Origin: Rhodoblastus sp963804045
Lineage (GTDB): Bacteria > Pseudomonadota > Alphaproteobacteria > Rhizobiales > Beijerinckiaceae
Direction: 5' to 3'
DNA: 64,000 nt
Assembly (NCBI GenBank): GCA_963804045.1
Contig: CAWDOR010000002.1
Span: forward strand, 104,287-168,286
The notes beneath the pieces are model-generated. The model did no database searches, was not told the DNA's origin, and saw only the letters and a list, made by a program, of their open reading frames with translations. Position 1 is the stretch's first letter. Each line of letters starts with the position of its first letter. Below, one piece after another: positions 1 through 8,994 of this stretch. Made by a program: the position numbers and the translations under genes.

Positions 1-415
1 TGCGGAATCGGTGCGGGTGACGTTTGACCCGCGCCGGATCTCTTACGGGCGCATACTCCAGATTTATTTTTCAGTGGCGCATGATCCGACCGAGCTCAAT
101 CGCCAGGGCCCGGACCATGGAACGCAATATCGCTCGGCGCTGTTCCCGACCAGTCCTGAGCAGGCGCGGGTGGCGAAAGCCTATATCGCCCAACTCAATC
201 AGGCCCGCGCCTTCGACGCCGCGATTGTCACCCGCATCGAGGCTGGCCGGAGCTTTTTTCCCGCCGAAGCCTACCATCAGGATTTTCTGACGCGGAATCC
301 CGGCTATCCCTATATCGTCATCAACGATCTGCCCAAGGTCGGCAATCTGAAGCGGCTTTATCCGGACTGGTATCGCGCCGATCCCGTTCTCGTCGGCGCG
401 CAGGGGTCGAATTAG
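1..415 (+). CDS. msrA: Peptide methionine sulfoxide reductase MsrA, C-terminal part (5' end outside window)
   Basis: This is the C-terminal ~137 residues of MsrA, which reduces methionine-S-sulfoxide in proteins with thioredoxin as electron donor. The frame is open to the left edge, so the N-terminal half, with the catalytic GCFW-type cysteine motif, lies outside the window. Seen here are the family blocks SYGRILQIYFSVAHDPT and LNRQGPDHGTQYRSA, followed by a conserved tail with YHQDFL. The stop is TAG at 413-415. The next gene converges on it from the right with only a few bases between. The GTG at position 11 is not taken as a start because the homology continues upstream of it. Confidence 0.93.
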   Translation, partial: AESVRVTFDPRRISYGRILQIYFSVAHDPTELNRQGPDHGTQYRSALFPTSPEQARVAKAYIAQLNQARAFDAAIVTRIEAGRSFFPAEAYHQDFLTRNPGYPYIVINDLPKVGNLKRLYPDWYRADPVLVGAQGSN

Positions 416-421
416 CGACGC

Positions 422-1669
422 TTATTCGAAAAGGCCGGAGACGCCGGCATAGACGCCAAACAGCGAGGCGACGCCGATCACGCCCAGGCACAGGGCGGCG
501 TAAACCCCTCTGATCCGATGCGGCGCGGGTAGGCGGCGGGCGAGCAGGAACAGGAAGCCGAGCACGAAGGGCAGCAGCAAGGCGTTCATCACTTGCACGC
601 CGACGCTCAGCGACACCAGATTGACGTCGGAGGCGACGACCAGGCCGCAGCCGATCAGCGCCGCCGTATAGGCGCCATAGAACCAGGGCGCCTCGCGCGG
701 CTCGTGGTCGAGGCTGCATTTGACGCCGAGCATTTCGCTCAGCGTGCGCGCGGCGGTGATGGTGACGACAATGGCCGCCACCAGGGCGGCGCCGGCCATG
801 CCCAGGCCAAACAGCAATTTGCCGCCGAACTGGCCGAGATAGGGGGTGATCGCCTCGGCGATGCGCTGGACCGTGTCGAGATCGCCGCCCTGACCGTCGC
901 GGCCGAGAGTCGCGCCGGCGGCGATCAGCACCGAGGCCATGACCAGCTGGGTGAGAATGGCGCCGAGAAAAGTGTCGAACCGCGCCGCCGGCAGATCATC
1001 GGGCGTCAGTTTTTTCTCGACGACCGAGCTTTGCTGGAAAAACACCATCCAGGGCATGATCACCGCGCCGATATTGGCGGCGATCAGATAGAGATATTTG
1101 CTGTCGTGGAAGGGGATTTGCAGCGCCTGCCGCGCCAGTTCGGCCGGATCGGGCTTGGCCAGCAGCACCACGGCGAGAAACACCAGCTCGAAGGCGCCTA
1201 TGGCCATGGCGATGCGTTCGACGGTGAGATAGCTGTGCGAAAAGGCCATGAACAGCAGCGCGCCGACCACCACGATCATGGTGAGCGCCGGGGACAGGCC
1301 GAGCAGCGCGCCGACGCCGGCGAGGCCGGCCAATTCCGTGAGCAGCGCGCCGACGCAGCACAGCAGCAGGGTCGAAACCGAGAACCAGGCCCAGAAGCGG
1401 CCGAAATATTTGGCGATCAGCCGGGCATGGCCTTCGCCGGTAGCGACGCCGAGCCGGACTGTCAGCTCCTGCACGATGTAAAGCACGGGGATCAACGCCA
1501 ATTGCAACCAGAGCAGGCGATAGCCCCAGCTCGCTCCGCTTTGGGCGGCGGTGACCACGCTGCCGGCGTCGGTGTCCGCCAGCATGACCACCAGGCCGGG
1601 ACCGGCCACGGCGAGGAAACGCGCCAGACGGTTTTTTTGGATGGGCAAACTCTGGCTCAGTTCGGTCAT
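422..1669 (-). CDS. Nramp-family divalent metal transporter with a variant metal-binding motif
   Basis: A polytopic inner-membrane protein of 415 residues, with about eleven hydrophobic segments and the GPGL opening of the Nramp (SLC11/MntH) fold. These transporters import Mn2+, Fe2+ or related ions with protons. The canonical DPGN of membrane segment 1 reads DAGS here (in ADTDAGSVV), and the MPH of segment 6 reads MPW (in AVIMPWMVFF). The Asp and Met ligands remain, but the Asn ligand and the conserved His do not. This places it in an Nramp-related branch whose substrate cannot be deduced. The start is the ATG at 1669 (MTELSQS). A longer frame reaching 1789 would run into yacG and has no family resemblance. 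Confidence 0.85.
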   Translation of the reverse strand: MTELSQSLPIQKNRLARFLAVAGPGLVVMLADTDAGSVVTAAQSGASWGYRLLWLQLALIPVLYIVQELTVRLGVATGEGHARLIAKYFGRFWAWFSVSTLLLCCVGALLTELAGLAGVGALLGLSPALTMIVVVGALLFMAFSHSYLTVERIAMAIGAFELVFLAVVLLAKPDPAELARQALQIPFHDSKYLYLIAANIGAVIMPWMVFFQQSSVVEKKLTPDDLPAARFDTFLGAILTQLVMASVLIAAGATLGRDGQGGDLDTVQRIAEAITPYLGQFGGKLLFGLGMAGAALVAAIVVTITAARTLSEMLGVKCSLDHEPREAPWFYGAYTAALIGCGLVVASDVNLVSLSVGVQVMNALLLPFVLGFLFLLARRLPAPHRIRGVYAALCLGVIGVASLFGVYAGVSGLFE

Positions 1670-1748
1670 GACGGCGCTCGGATTGACGACGTCAGTATTG
1701 GCGCTGGCGCTTTTTGGCGCAATGCGGAACTTGCAGTCTGGAAAGAAT

Positions 1749-1943
1749 CTAATTCTGCGATGGCTCGAAATCTCGCTCGCCGCCGTCATCCTCCTGCGGC
1801 TCGCCCGCGATCGAATAGGCGTTGTTGAGCCAACGATTGAGATCGATATTGGCGCAGCGTTTCGAGCAGAAGGGCTTATAGGCCGTTGCGGCGAGCTTGC
1901 CGCAGATCGGGCAGGGCGCGAGCGCCGGCTTCGGCTCGGTCAT
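1749..1943 (-). CDS. yacG: DNA gyrase inhibitor YacG (DUF329 zinc protein)
   Basis: A 64-residue zinc-finger protein with the family signature CPICGK near the N-terminus and FCSKRCANIDLNRWL after it, giving four Cys ligands in the usual CxxC-x(n)-CxxxC spacing. YacG binds GyrB and inhibits gyrase in Escherichia coli. The ATG at 1941-1943 overlaps the stop of maf (ATGA), so the two are co-transcribed and probably translationally coupled, a common alphaproteobacterial order. The C-terminus is acidic and ends PSQN. Confidence 0.93.
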   Translation of the reverse strand: MTEPKPALAPCPICGKLAATAYKPFCSKRCANIDLNRWLNNAYSIAGEPQEDDGGERDFEPSQN

Positions 1944-2581
1944 TCCGGCGCTCCCGCCCAGAAGGCATGGGCGGGATAGCCGAGCCCGTCGAGCAGCGCC
2001 ATGGTTTCGTAAAGCGGCAGGCCGACCACGGCGCTGTAGGAGCCTGCCAGCTTGACGACAAAGCCGCCGGCCAGTCCCTGAATGGCGTAGCCGCCGGCCT
2101 TGCCGTCCCACTCGCGCGACGCCAGATAGGCGGAAATTTCCTTGGACGACAGGCGCTTGAAACGCAAGCGGGCCTCGACCAGGCGCGAACGGTCGCGGCC
2201 TTGCGGGTCGATAATGGTGACGCCGGTGTAAACACGGTGAGCGCGGCCAGAGAGCAGCCGCAGACAATCCTCGGCCTCTTCCAAAGTGACGCATTTGGGC
2301 AGAATGCGGCGCCCGACGCAGACCACCGTATCGGCGCCGACGACAAAGCAGGGCGTCAACTCCGGCCGGGTTCGCGCAACTTTGGCGCCCGCCTGGGCCT
2401 TTTCCAGCGCCAGGCGCGCGGCGAGCTTGCGCGGCGATTCGTTGCGGCCAGGCGTTTCGTCGAGGTCGGCGGGCAGCAGGGCGTCGGGTTCGAGGCCGAT
2501 TTGTTGCAACAGCGCGAGCCGCCGCGGCGAACCGGAAGCGAGCGCCAGATGCGCGGTGCGGGCTTTGCTCTCGTCGGACAC
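1940..2581 (-). CDS. maf: Maf-family nucleoside triphosphate pyrophosphatase
   Basis: A 213-residue Maf protein. The family hydrolyses canonical or modified NTPs (such as dTTP, UTP or m7GTP) to the monophosphate and has a housecleaning role. The N-terminus LALASGSPRRLALLQQIGL carries the SxSPRR phosphate-binding motif. FVVGADTVV is the metal-binding GADT block, and GKAGGYAIQGLAGGFV is the conserved C-terminal block. It lies 15 bp downstream of infA on the same strand and overlaps yacG by 4 bp, giving the order infA-maf-yacG. Confidence 0.95.
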   Translation of the reverse strand: MSDESKARTAHLALASGSPRRLALLQQIGLEPDALLPADLDETPGRNESPRKLAARLALEKAQAGAKVARTRPELTPCFVVGADTVVCVGRRILPKCVTLEEAEDCLRLLSGRAHRVYTGVTIIDPQGRDRSRLVEARLRFKRLSSKEISAYLASREWDGKAGGYAIQGLAGGFVVKLAGSYSAVVGLPLYETMALLDGLGYPAHAFWAGAPE

Positions 2582-2596
2582 GCTGTTCCCGGCGGT

Positions 2597-2815
2597 TTAT
2601 TTGAAACGATAGGTGATGCGGCCCTTGGTCAGGTCGTAGGGCGTCATTTCCACCAGCACGCGATCGCCGGTGAGCACGCGGATGCGATTCTTGCGCATCT
2701 TGCCGGCGGTATGGGCGATGATCTCGTGATCGTTGTCAAGCGTCACGCGAAAAGTGGCGTTGGGCAGCAATTCGCTGACAACACCGGGAAATTCAAGCAG
2801 TTCTTCCTTCGACAT
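2597..2815 (-). CDS. infA: Translation initiation factor IF-1
   Basis: A 72-residue single S1/OB-fold protein that binds the ribosomal A site during initiation. It has the full-length family pattern MSKEELLEFPGVV, then HTAGKMRKNRIRV and a TKGRITYRFK tail. The start is the ATG at 2813-2815. The frame stays open another 53 codons upstream, but those residues do not belong to IF-1. It is first in the infA-maf-yacG cluster, so the promoter should lie between 2816 and about 3000. Confidence 0.97.
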   Translation of the reverse strand: MSKEELLEFPGVVSELLPNATFRVTLDNDHEIIAHTAGKMRKNRIRVLTGDRVLVEMTPYDLTKGRITYRFK

Positions 2816-3119
2816 CTGGGTCCTATCATTGGTCTGCCGCCGGCTTCCAGCGCCTCGTTCGTCAGGAGGAGCAAAAAGTCGCTTGTCATTGGCGCATGGG
2901 CCGCGCAAGATCGAAATCTGCGGCGAAGTTCGCGCCCGCGCTTTTTCTATTGTCCTGTCCGGCTGGAGCGCCAAACGGGACGGGATCGAGGGCGGGAAGG
3001 TAATTGGAATCGCGTTTCGCGCCTGACAACCGCCGCGCTATATCAAATTGCGACGCGCCTGCCAATGGCGCGCGGAGGGAAGCTCAAGACTTTTCGGGCC
3101 AAACCGGCAGGTGTGAGTC

Positions 3120-3518
3120 ATGAAAGAATTTATAGCGTTGAACCAGCGTCTGACGCGGGCGTGGTGGGATGCGGCGGAAACCACGGCGGCCGCCTCGGCC
3201 ACCATTGCCGCGCGCCTGCCTTTGATCGCCGCCGCCTCGACCGGTTTCGGCGACCGCCATGCGCGTGGCGAAACGCAGGAAATGGTGGCGGAAAAGCTCA
3301 AGGCGGTCGCCGAGGGCGCTCAGGCGAGCGCCATGCATACGGCGAGGGCGACGATCAGCGTGATGCTTGGCGAGGCGCATCCGGTGGCGCTGGCCCATCC
3401 GACGGTTCTGGCCAACCACATGATGGATGTCGCGGAAGCCGCGACCGCGCCCGCGAGTTCGAAAAGTGCGCGCCAACGCCAAACGGCTGTGGCGGCGCCC
3501 CTGATGACGGATTTTTGA
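3120..3518 (+). CDS. Small conserved-looking hypothetical protein, possibly phasin-like
   Basis: A 132-residue protein rich in Ala, Thr and Met and predicted to be mostly helical. It has no signal peptide and no metal-binding motif. The composition (MKEFIALNQRLTRAWWDAAE, then long Ala-rich helices) recalls phasins or other amphipathic-helix proteins, but I do not recognise a family signature. It sits alone between divergent infA and the tRNA-Phe gene. The ATG follows GTGAGTC without a strong Shine-Dalgarno sequence. Codon use matches the core genome, which supports it being real. The function is unknown. Confidence 0.6.
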   Translation: MKEFIALNQRLTRAWWDAAETTAAASATIAARLPLIAAASTGFGDRHARGETQEMVAEKLKAVAEGAQASAMHTARATISVMLGEAHPVALAHPTVLANHMMDVAEAATAPASSKSARQRQTAVAAPLMTDF

Positions 3519-3599
3519 ACAAGGCGGCTCCGGAGGGCTGGACAAGGGGAGCGACGCTTTCTATAAGGCCCCTGCTTCGGCGTTCCCCGCGCCTTGGCC

Positions 3600-3675
3600 G
3601 CCCAGGTAGCTCAGTTGGTAGAGCATGCGACTGAAAATCGCAGTGTCGGTGGTTCGATTCCGCCCCTGGGCACCA
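3600..3675 (+). tRNA. tRNA-Phe (GAA), integration site of the genomic island
   Basis: A 76-nt cloverleaf. The acceptor stem GCCCAGG/CCTGGGC pairs fully. The anticodon stem TGCGA/TCGCA encloses the loop CTGAAAA, giving anticodon GAA. The T-arm is GGTTCGATTC and CCA is encoded. The last 19 nt form the left attachment core of the island that follows. Confidence 0.97.
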
Positions 3676-3676
3676 C
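3657..3676 (+). repeat. attL of the tRNA-Phe island
   Basis: Positions 3657-3676 (ATTCCGCCCCTGGGCACCAC) recur at 14572-14590 with one G missing from the GGG run. This is the expected core of a tyrosine recombinase crossing over in the 3' end of a tRNA gene. The integrase gene begins about 190 bp to the right. Confidence 0.85.
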
Positions 3677-3863
3677 TCGCCCTTCCAAATTCGTCCAAAT
3701 CCGTTCGTAACCGTCTGAAAACCCCATGAAAATCAGGGTTTCTATTCGGCAAACTGTCTTATTTCGTCCGTTGCCGTTCGGTTGCAGCCATCAAAAAAGC
3801 GGGTAGTCTCGCGGGTATATCGGCGATACCCGCTGCGCCGATACCCGCAAGGGGATACCCGAG

Positions 3864-5090
3864 ATGGCGCTCACGAATATCGAAATCCAAAATGCGAAGC
3901 CGCAGGGCAAGCCTTACAAGCTTGCAGATGGCGGATGGCTCTATCTGGTCGTGAACCCGACCGGATCGAAGCTTTGGCGCTTGGCCTATCGCTTTAACGG
4001 CAAGGAAAAGCTGCTTTCGCTGGGCGCGTACCCGACTGTTTCGCTCAAGGATGCGCGCGAAAAGCGCGATGAGGCTAAGGCGGCTTTGGCTGTGGGTGAC
4101 GATCCGGGCGAGCAAAAGCGGCTCGCCAAACTCACGCGGGCAACCCTGACTGCGACCACGTTCAAGCTAATCGCCGCAGAATATCGAGACAAAATGGAAC
4201 GCGAGGGTCGTTCCCTTGCCACTTTAAACAAGCTGGATTGGCTCCTGGCGCTCGTGCTGCCGAAATTAGGCGAGCGACCGATAAGCGAGATTGGCGCGCC
4301 CGAAATCCTTGCCTCAATCAAGCCTGTCGAGGCGCGCGGAAACCTCGAAAGCGCCCGCCGCTTGCGGTCGACCATCGGCGCGGTTTTTCGCTACGCGATC
4401 GCCACCGCGCGGGCGGAGAACGATCCGACCACGGCGCTCAAGGGCGCCCTTGTCGCGCCGAAAGCCAAACATCGGGCGGCTCTTACTGACCCCGCTGCGC
4501 TGGGCGCCTTCCTTCGCGCGCTGGACGGCTTCGACGGCCAGCCGGAGACCTCCGCCGCGCTGCGGCTCCTGCCGCTGGTCTTTACCCGACCCGGCGAACT
4601 GCGACTGGCCGAATGGGTGGAATTTGATCTGACTAAGGCTATTTGGACGATACCCGCAAGCCGAACAAAGATGCGGCGCGAGCATCAAGCGCCGCTGCCG
4701 CGTCAAGCATTGGCCATTTTGACAGAGTTGAAAGAGTTGACGGGCGCCGGGCGGCTGGTCTTTCCGGGCCTCCGCTCCAAAGAGCGGCCAATTTCCGAAA
4801 ACACGCTCAACGCCTCGATGCGGCGAATGGGCTTCGCGCAGGATCAAGTGACCGCGCACGGCTTTCGCGCAACGGCTTCAACCCTCTTGAACGAAAGCGG
4901 CAAATTCTCGCCCGACGCGATTGAGCGCGCATTGGCGCATCAAGACCCTGATCCGGTTCGCCGCGCCTATGCTCGTGGCGCGTATTGGGCTGAACGGGTC
5001 GAGATGGCCCAATGGTGGGCGGACTATCTCGACGTGCTCAAAGCCGGCGGGCAAGTCGTCGACTTCCGTCCTGCCGCGCGGCGAACTTAG
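3864..5090 (+). CDS. int: P4-type site-specific tyrosine recombinase (integrase)
   Basis: A 408-residue integrase that inserts and excises the island at tRNA-Phe. The N-terminal ~85 residues form the arm-binding DUF4102-like domain (GGWLYLVV, KLWRLAYRF, LGAYPTVSL), followed by a SAM-like core-binding domain and then the catalytic domain. The catalytic residues are all visible: Arg242 (TRPGELR), Lys269, His332 and Arg335 (HGFR), His359 (LAHQ) and Tyr369 (RRAYARG). The length is normal and the frame intact. It lies next to attL and reads into the island, the usual P4-like arrangement. Confidence 0.95.
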   Translation: MALTNIEIQNAKPQGKPYKLADGGWLYLVVNPTGSKLWRLAYRFNGKEKLLSLGAYPTVSLKDAREKRDEAKAALAVGDDPGEQKRLAKLTRATLTATTFKLIAAEYRDKMEREGRSLATLNKLDWLLALVLPKLGERPISEIGAPEILASIKPVEARGNLESARRLRSTIGAVFRYAIATARAENDPTTALKGALVAPKAKHRAALTDPAALGAFLRALDGFDGQPETSAALRLLPLVFTRPGELRLAEWVEFDLTKAIWTIPASRTKMRREHQAPLPRQALAILTELKELTGAGRLVFPGLRSKERPISENTLNASMRRMGFAQDQVTAHGFRATASTLLNESGKFSPDAIERALAHQDPDPVRRAYARGAYWAERVEMAQWWADYLDVLKAGGQVVDFRPAARRT

Positions 5091-5113
5091 CCACTCTCGC
5101 CGGAGTTCAAGAC

Positions 5114-5122
5114 TTATCCACA
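5114..5122 (+). promoter_or_regulatory. Consensus DnaA box next to an AT-rich stretch
   Basis: TTATCCACA matches the DnaA-box consensus exactly and is followed by about 60 bp of AT-rich DNA, in a gap of 278 bp between the integrase and the excisionase-like gene. A single box may be chance. It could also reflect host-dependent replication of the excised element. Confidence 0.35.
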
Positions 5123-5368
5123 GAGTTTTATCAATTTTTACTTTCATAGAAAGCAAGTGTCCCGTTCGAGCTGCAAAAAACAATAGAATAAAAATCAGAT
5201 ACATAAGCGAAATGCGTTTTTTTTGCATGTCGAGAATGTGGCTATCGGACGGCTACAACTTAAAAACTGTGGCGCCTGAAGGGCCACAGACTGTTATTGT
5301 AAGCAGCTTTACACGTTGGAAGGCGGACGAATAGCATTGGCCTCGCTGAAACAGTGAGGAGCGATACT

Positions 5369-5557
5369 ATGAAGATGCTTGAACATGAAACGCGCGCTTT
5401 CGGGGTCAAAGACGCAGCGAGGGTTTGCGGCGTATCGCGCACAACCATCTACAATTGGATGAAAGAAGGCACTCTGCGCACCGTCAAAATCCGCGGACGG
5501 CGTCTCGTCCCCCGAGACGCCGTGGAATCCCTCCTTGAAAACCCGCAAAAGCCCTGA
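5369..5557 (+). CDS. Excisionase-like helix-turn-helix DNA-binding protein
   Basis: A 62-residue protein with one MerR/excisionase-type HTH: FGVKDAARVCGVSRTTIYNWM is the helix-turn-helix, followed by a wing-like TVKIRGRRLVPRDAV segment. Such proteins bend att DNA and direct the integrase toward excision, or repress island promoters. The start is taken as the ATG at 5369 because GAGGAG stands 7 bp upstream. The frame also has a GTG 15 bp further left. It is downstream of int and upstream of the replication genes, where an xis or alpA-like gene is expected. Confidence 0.8.
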   Translation: MKMLEHETRAFGVKDAARVCGVSRTTIYNWMKEGTLRTVKIRGRRLVPRDAVESLLENPQKP

Positions 5558-5676
5558 AAATCAAAACTCGGCTCCGCGCGCCAACGCAAAACCGAGTGAA
5601 GATATTCACGACATCCGCCTGCATCCGAAAGGTGTCCGCCCTGACGCGAACGAAACGGACGAAAGGCTTTTGCATC

Positions 5677-6285
5677 ATGAAAAATACGACGTTCCAAAAT
5701 AAAACGCCAGTGCGCCATGCGCGCGATCCCTTCAATTACCACCGATCCCTCGCTCAAGAAGTCGTCGCGGGCGTCGCGGCGACGTACAAATTGACTGTCG
5801 TTCATTCCGACGAATCTGAGCCGCCAACATCGGTAATAGCGGCTTTGGCCATTGCTGTTGCCGACAAGCGTCCCACGCTTATCGCTAGGGATATTCAGCA
5901 TATGCCGGTGACAATCTTTTCGTCTCGCCCCAACGAAACATCAAACGCCTTGCGAGCCTTCGAGGGAAGTCGCTGGACATGGGAAAATAATGGATTTCCG
6001 CTTGAGCTGATTGACGCCCCGAGAGGCCTCGTCCCAAAAGGTCACCAATTGCAAGCACAATCGTTGGTGATCTTGGATCGGCTGAAGCCGCATGGCTTGT
6101 CGCCGCTGCTCAACTGCGGCCACGCTTTGCTGGCCTTCGCCATGATCGGAGAACGCTGGCGTCATGATGACAGGCGCGCTTGTCTCTATACGGATAAATC
6201 CGAGGCGCGATTTGCCTTTCGTGACAGGCGGGGCGCCTTCAGCCATGAGATCGCAATTCGGCTTGCTCGTGGGAGCGCACGATGA
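5677..6285 (+). CDS. Island-encoded hypothetical protein upstream of the primase
   Basis: A 202-residue soluble protein without a recognised domain. It has no transmembrane segment. The middle contains PTSVIAALAIAVADKRPTLIA and the C-terminus is basic. Its stop overlaps the primase start by 4 bp (ATGA), so it is translationally coupled to the replication gene and may act with it. The start is the ATG at 5677 (MKNTTFQ). The open frame extends to 5596, but that part covers the untranslated region after the HTH gene. The function is unknown. Confidence 0.6.
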   Translation: MKNTTFQNKTPVRHARDPFNYHRSLAQEVVAGVAATYKLTVVHSDESEPPTSVIAALAIAVADKRPTLIARDIQHMPVTIFSSRPNETSNALRAFEGSRWTWENNGFPLELIDAPRGLVPKGHQLQAQSLVILDRLKPHGLSPLLNCGHALLAFAMIGERWRHDDRRACLYTDKSEARFAFRDRRGAFSHEIAIRLARGSAR

Positions 6286-8797
6286 CTATCGAGCGCCGAA
6301 AAATCGGTCTTTCCTCAAGGCAGCCCGGCGAACGCATTCGCCCCTTGGCCAACAACAACTTTGCGGCAGCGCTCTTGTTGGCTGGCGCCGGGCTTTTCAT
6401 TCATCCTTGCGACGAAGACAAAAGGCCGCTCACGCGATGGCGCGAAAGTTCGACCCGCGATCAAGAAACCATCAAAGAATGGTGGCGGCGATGGCCGAAC
6501 GCTCTTCCGGCGATTGATTGCGGCAAGTCCGGCGTCTTGGTCATCGACGCCGACAGGCACGGAGGCCCGGACGGCGTTGAAGCGTTCCAAAGCATTTTGC
6601 GGAATAACACGCCCGTTGAAGCGCCAATCGTCGAGACCGCAGGAAGAGGGCGGCACTTCTATTTCCTCAACCCGACCGAAATTAAGTGTTCGACCGGCCG
6701 CTTGGCGCGCGCGGTCGACGTGCGCGGCGACGGCGGCTATGTGATCGCCCCTGGTGCAACGCTTTCAAATGGTTGTGGTTGGCGAGCGCGCGAAGGATTG
6801 CAAGAATTTGCGGACGCATTTCGCGAGAAACGACTCCCGCGCCCGCCCAAATGGCTCATTTCCCTATTGAATGGGCCTGCTTCAACCGACATCGAAGAGA
6901 AGGGCCGCATAGTGCCGGCGCGGCGCAATGCGCCTTCGGCCTCGGCTGAAATGAATCGCCTGTTCAGAGGAAACGTCGACGTTCTTCGCGGCGCCGTCGA
7001 CGCGATTCCCCATGACGAGCGCATTGATATGAACACTTGGATCGCCATCATTGGTGCGATCTGCGACGAAACCAGCGGTTCGGACGAGGGGCGTGAGATC
7101 GCGCACGAATTTTCGGCGCGATGGATCAAGGAGCATTACGACGAGGACGAAACGGATGGGGTTTGGCGCCGTGCCGTGTCGAACCTCGAAAAAAGCGCGC
7201 TGAAGGCGTCGGGCAAAACAATTCGCCTTCGCGCGTCCAACGAAGGGTGGGCACCGCCGACAGGATGGACTTGGCCTGACGGTTGGAATCGGGACATCGA
7301 ATTTCCAGATGAAAGGCCAAACGCGTCCAACGACGAATGGCCAGACCCAAAGCCCTTGCCGAACGGCCTTTCGCCAGTGGCGCCGTTCGATTGCGCATTC
7401 CTTCCGAAAGGAATAGCCCCCTGGGTGTCGGACATAGCCGTGCGAATGCAATGCCCTAGCGATTTCGTCGGCATTTCCGCGATGGTTGGTCTTGGCTCCG
7501 TGATCGGTCGCAAACTCGGGGTCAGGCCGCAGCGCAAGACGGATTGGCTGGAGGTTCCGAACCTATGGGGCTGCATCATCGGGCGCCCGGCACGATGAAA
7601 TCGCCGGCAATGGCGGAAGCATTGAAGCCGGTGAATCGGCTAGATGCAAAGGCGCGCGAAGACAATGAGGAGGCGGCGAAGGCTTATGTGGTTGAAGCTG
7701 AAGTCCACAAGTTGGCAAAGGAGGTGGCGGCGAACAAAGCTCGTACGGCACTGAAGGAGGGAAAACAAGGCGCATCGGCTTTGTTCGCGTTGGAGGGACC
7801 AGAAGAGCCAAAAGCCCGGCGATACATCGTCAATGATTGCACCTACGAAGCTCTTGGCGCGATCATGGCGGACAATCCAAACGGCGTGCTCGCTTTCCGC
7901 GATGAGTTGGTTTCGCTTTTGAAAACGCTGGACCGGGAGGACAATGCGGCGGCACGCGGCTTTTTCTTGACGGCGTGGAATGGAACGAGCGGCTACACGT
8001 TCGACCGCATTATTCGCGGCAAAACCTATATCGACGCCGCTTGTCTAAGTCTGCTTGGTTCGACGCAACCGGGGCGCATCGCCGAATACATCAGGCGAGC
8101 CAGCGGCGGCGCTGGCGACGACGGCCTTATCCAGCGCTTCGGTTTGCTTGTTTGGCCGGATCAAAACGCGGAATGGCGCAACGTCGATTGGTATCCCGAC
8201 AGCGAAGCCCGTGCGGCGGCATTTGAAACATTTCAGTGGCTCGACACTTTGGACCCGGATGAGATCGGATGCGAGCGCGATCAATACGAGCGCTTGCCCT
8301 TCTTGCATTTCGACAGGACCGCGCAAGGACTGTTCGAAGACTGGCGAGAGGGACTTGAAGCCCGACTGCGCTCGGAAGAGCTGTCGCCGGCATTGGAGAG
8401 CCATTTATCGAAATATCGCAAGCTTGTACCTGCCCTGGCGCTTATCGGCCATGTGGCGGATAGCGCCGGTCCTATCAGCGCCAGTGCGCTTAAGCGAGCG
8501 TTGGCCTTTGCAGAATATTTGGAAACCCACGCCCGGCGCGCATATGGCGCTGCCAGCGAGGCGGAAACCGCTAGCGCGAAGGCGATCCTTTCCAGAATCC
8601 GGCGCGGTGAATTGTCGGACGGGTTTGGGGCGCGCGATATTTATCGCCGCGCGTGGGCGAATCTGTCCGACCGCGAACAGGTTCAAGCGGGACTCGATTT
8701 ACTCGTTGATTTCGACTGGCTCGCACAGCGGCAATTTCCGACGCGCGGTCGGACCGGGATCAGGTACTTCATAAATCCAAAGGGACAGCGAAAATAG
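6282..8797 (+). pseudogene. Bifunctional primase-polymerase / DUF3987 helicase-like replication protein, frameshifted
   Basis: Two adjoining frames make one protein of about 838 residues. The first (6282-7598) has a prim-pol domain: PLTRWRESST, VLVIDADRHGG (acidic metal-site motif), ETAGRGRHFYF and DVRGDGGYVIAPG. A DUF3987-type ATPase region starts near residue 375. The second (to 8797) continues DUF3987 to RYFINPKGQRK. They meet at about 7585, where the expected Walker A reading (GRPGTMKSP) is split between frames. One missing base in the CCCGGC run would restore it. Families of this kind prime replication of satellites and integrative elements. As sequenced the ATPase half is cut off, unless this is a sequencing error or programmed slippage. 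Confidence 0.82.
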
Positions 8798-8820
8798 TCC
8801 GTTTGGCTGGGCATCCGTCA

Positions 8821-8859
8821 CTGACAAAACTGACAAAAGGCTTCTGTCAGTTTTGTCAG
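8821..8859. repeat. Perfect 15-bp inverted repeat built from CTGACAAAA iterons
   Basis: The arms are CTGACAAAACTGACA (8821-8835) and its exact complement (8845-8859), with a 9-nt loop. Each arm contains the 9-mer-like unit CTGACAAAA repeated or inverted. It begins 24 bp after the stop of the primase/helicase gene. It could be a terminator, though no long T run follows, or iterons of an element origin, which often sit beside the primase gene in satellites. Confidence 0.7.
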
Positions 8860-8994
8860 TTGGCGGGGTGGTCATGTTCCGCCGTCTTGACCGAGTTTGT
8901 AAGCTTGTCCCGCTTGTTGCCTTGCAACAGCACAGTTGTCATTTTGTTCGGCTCAAAACAGCCATTCGCGCAACGCTCGGGTTCAATTGCGAGT

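Noticed and set aside
593..1828. 411-residue plus-strand frame opposite the Nramp gene
   Set aside because: Mirror of a membrane protein gene, rich in His, Asp and Gln.
5596..5676. Longer start of the island hypothetical gene
   Set aside because: No ribosome-binding site and unusual composition. The ATG at 5677 is preferred.
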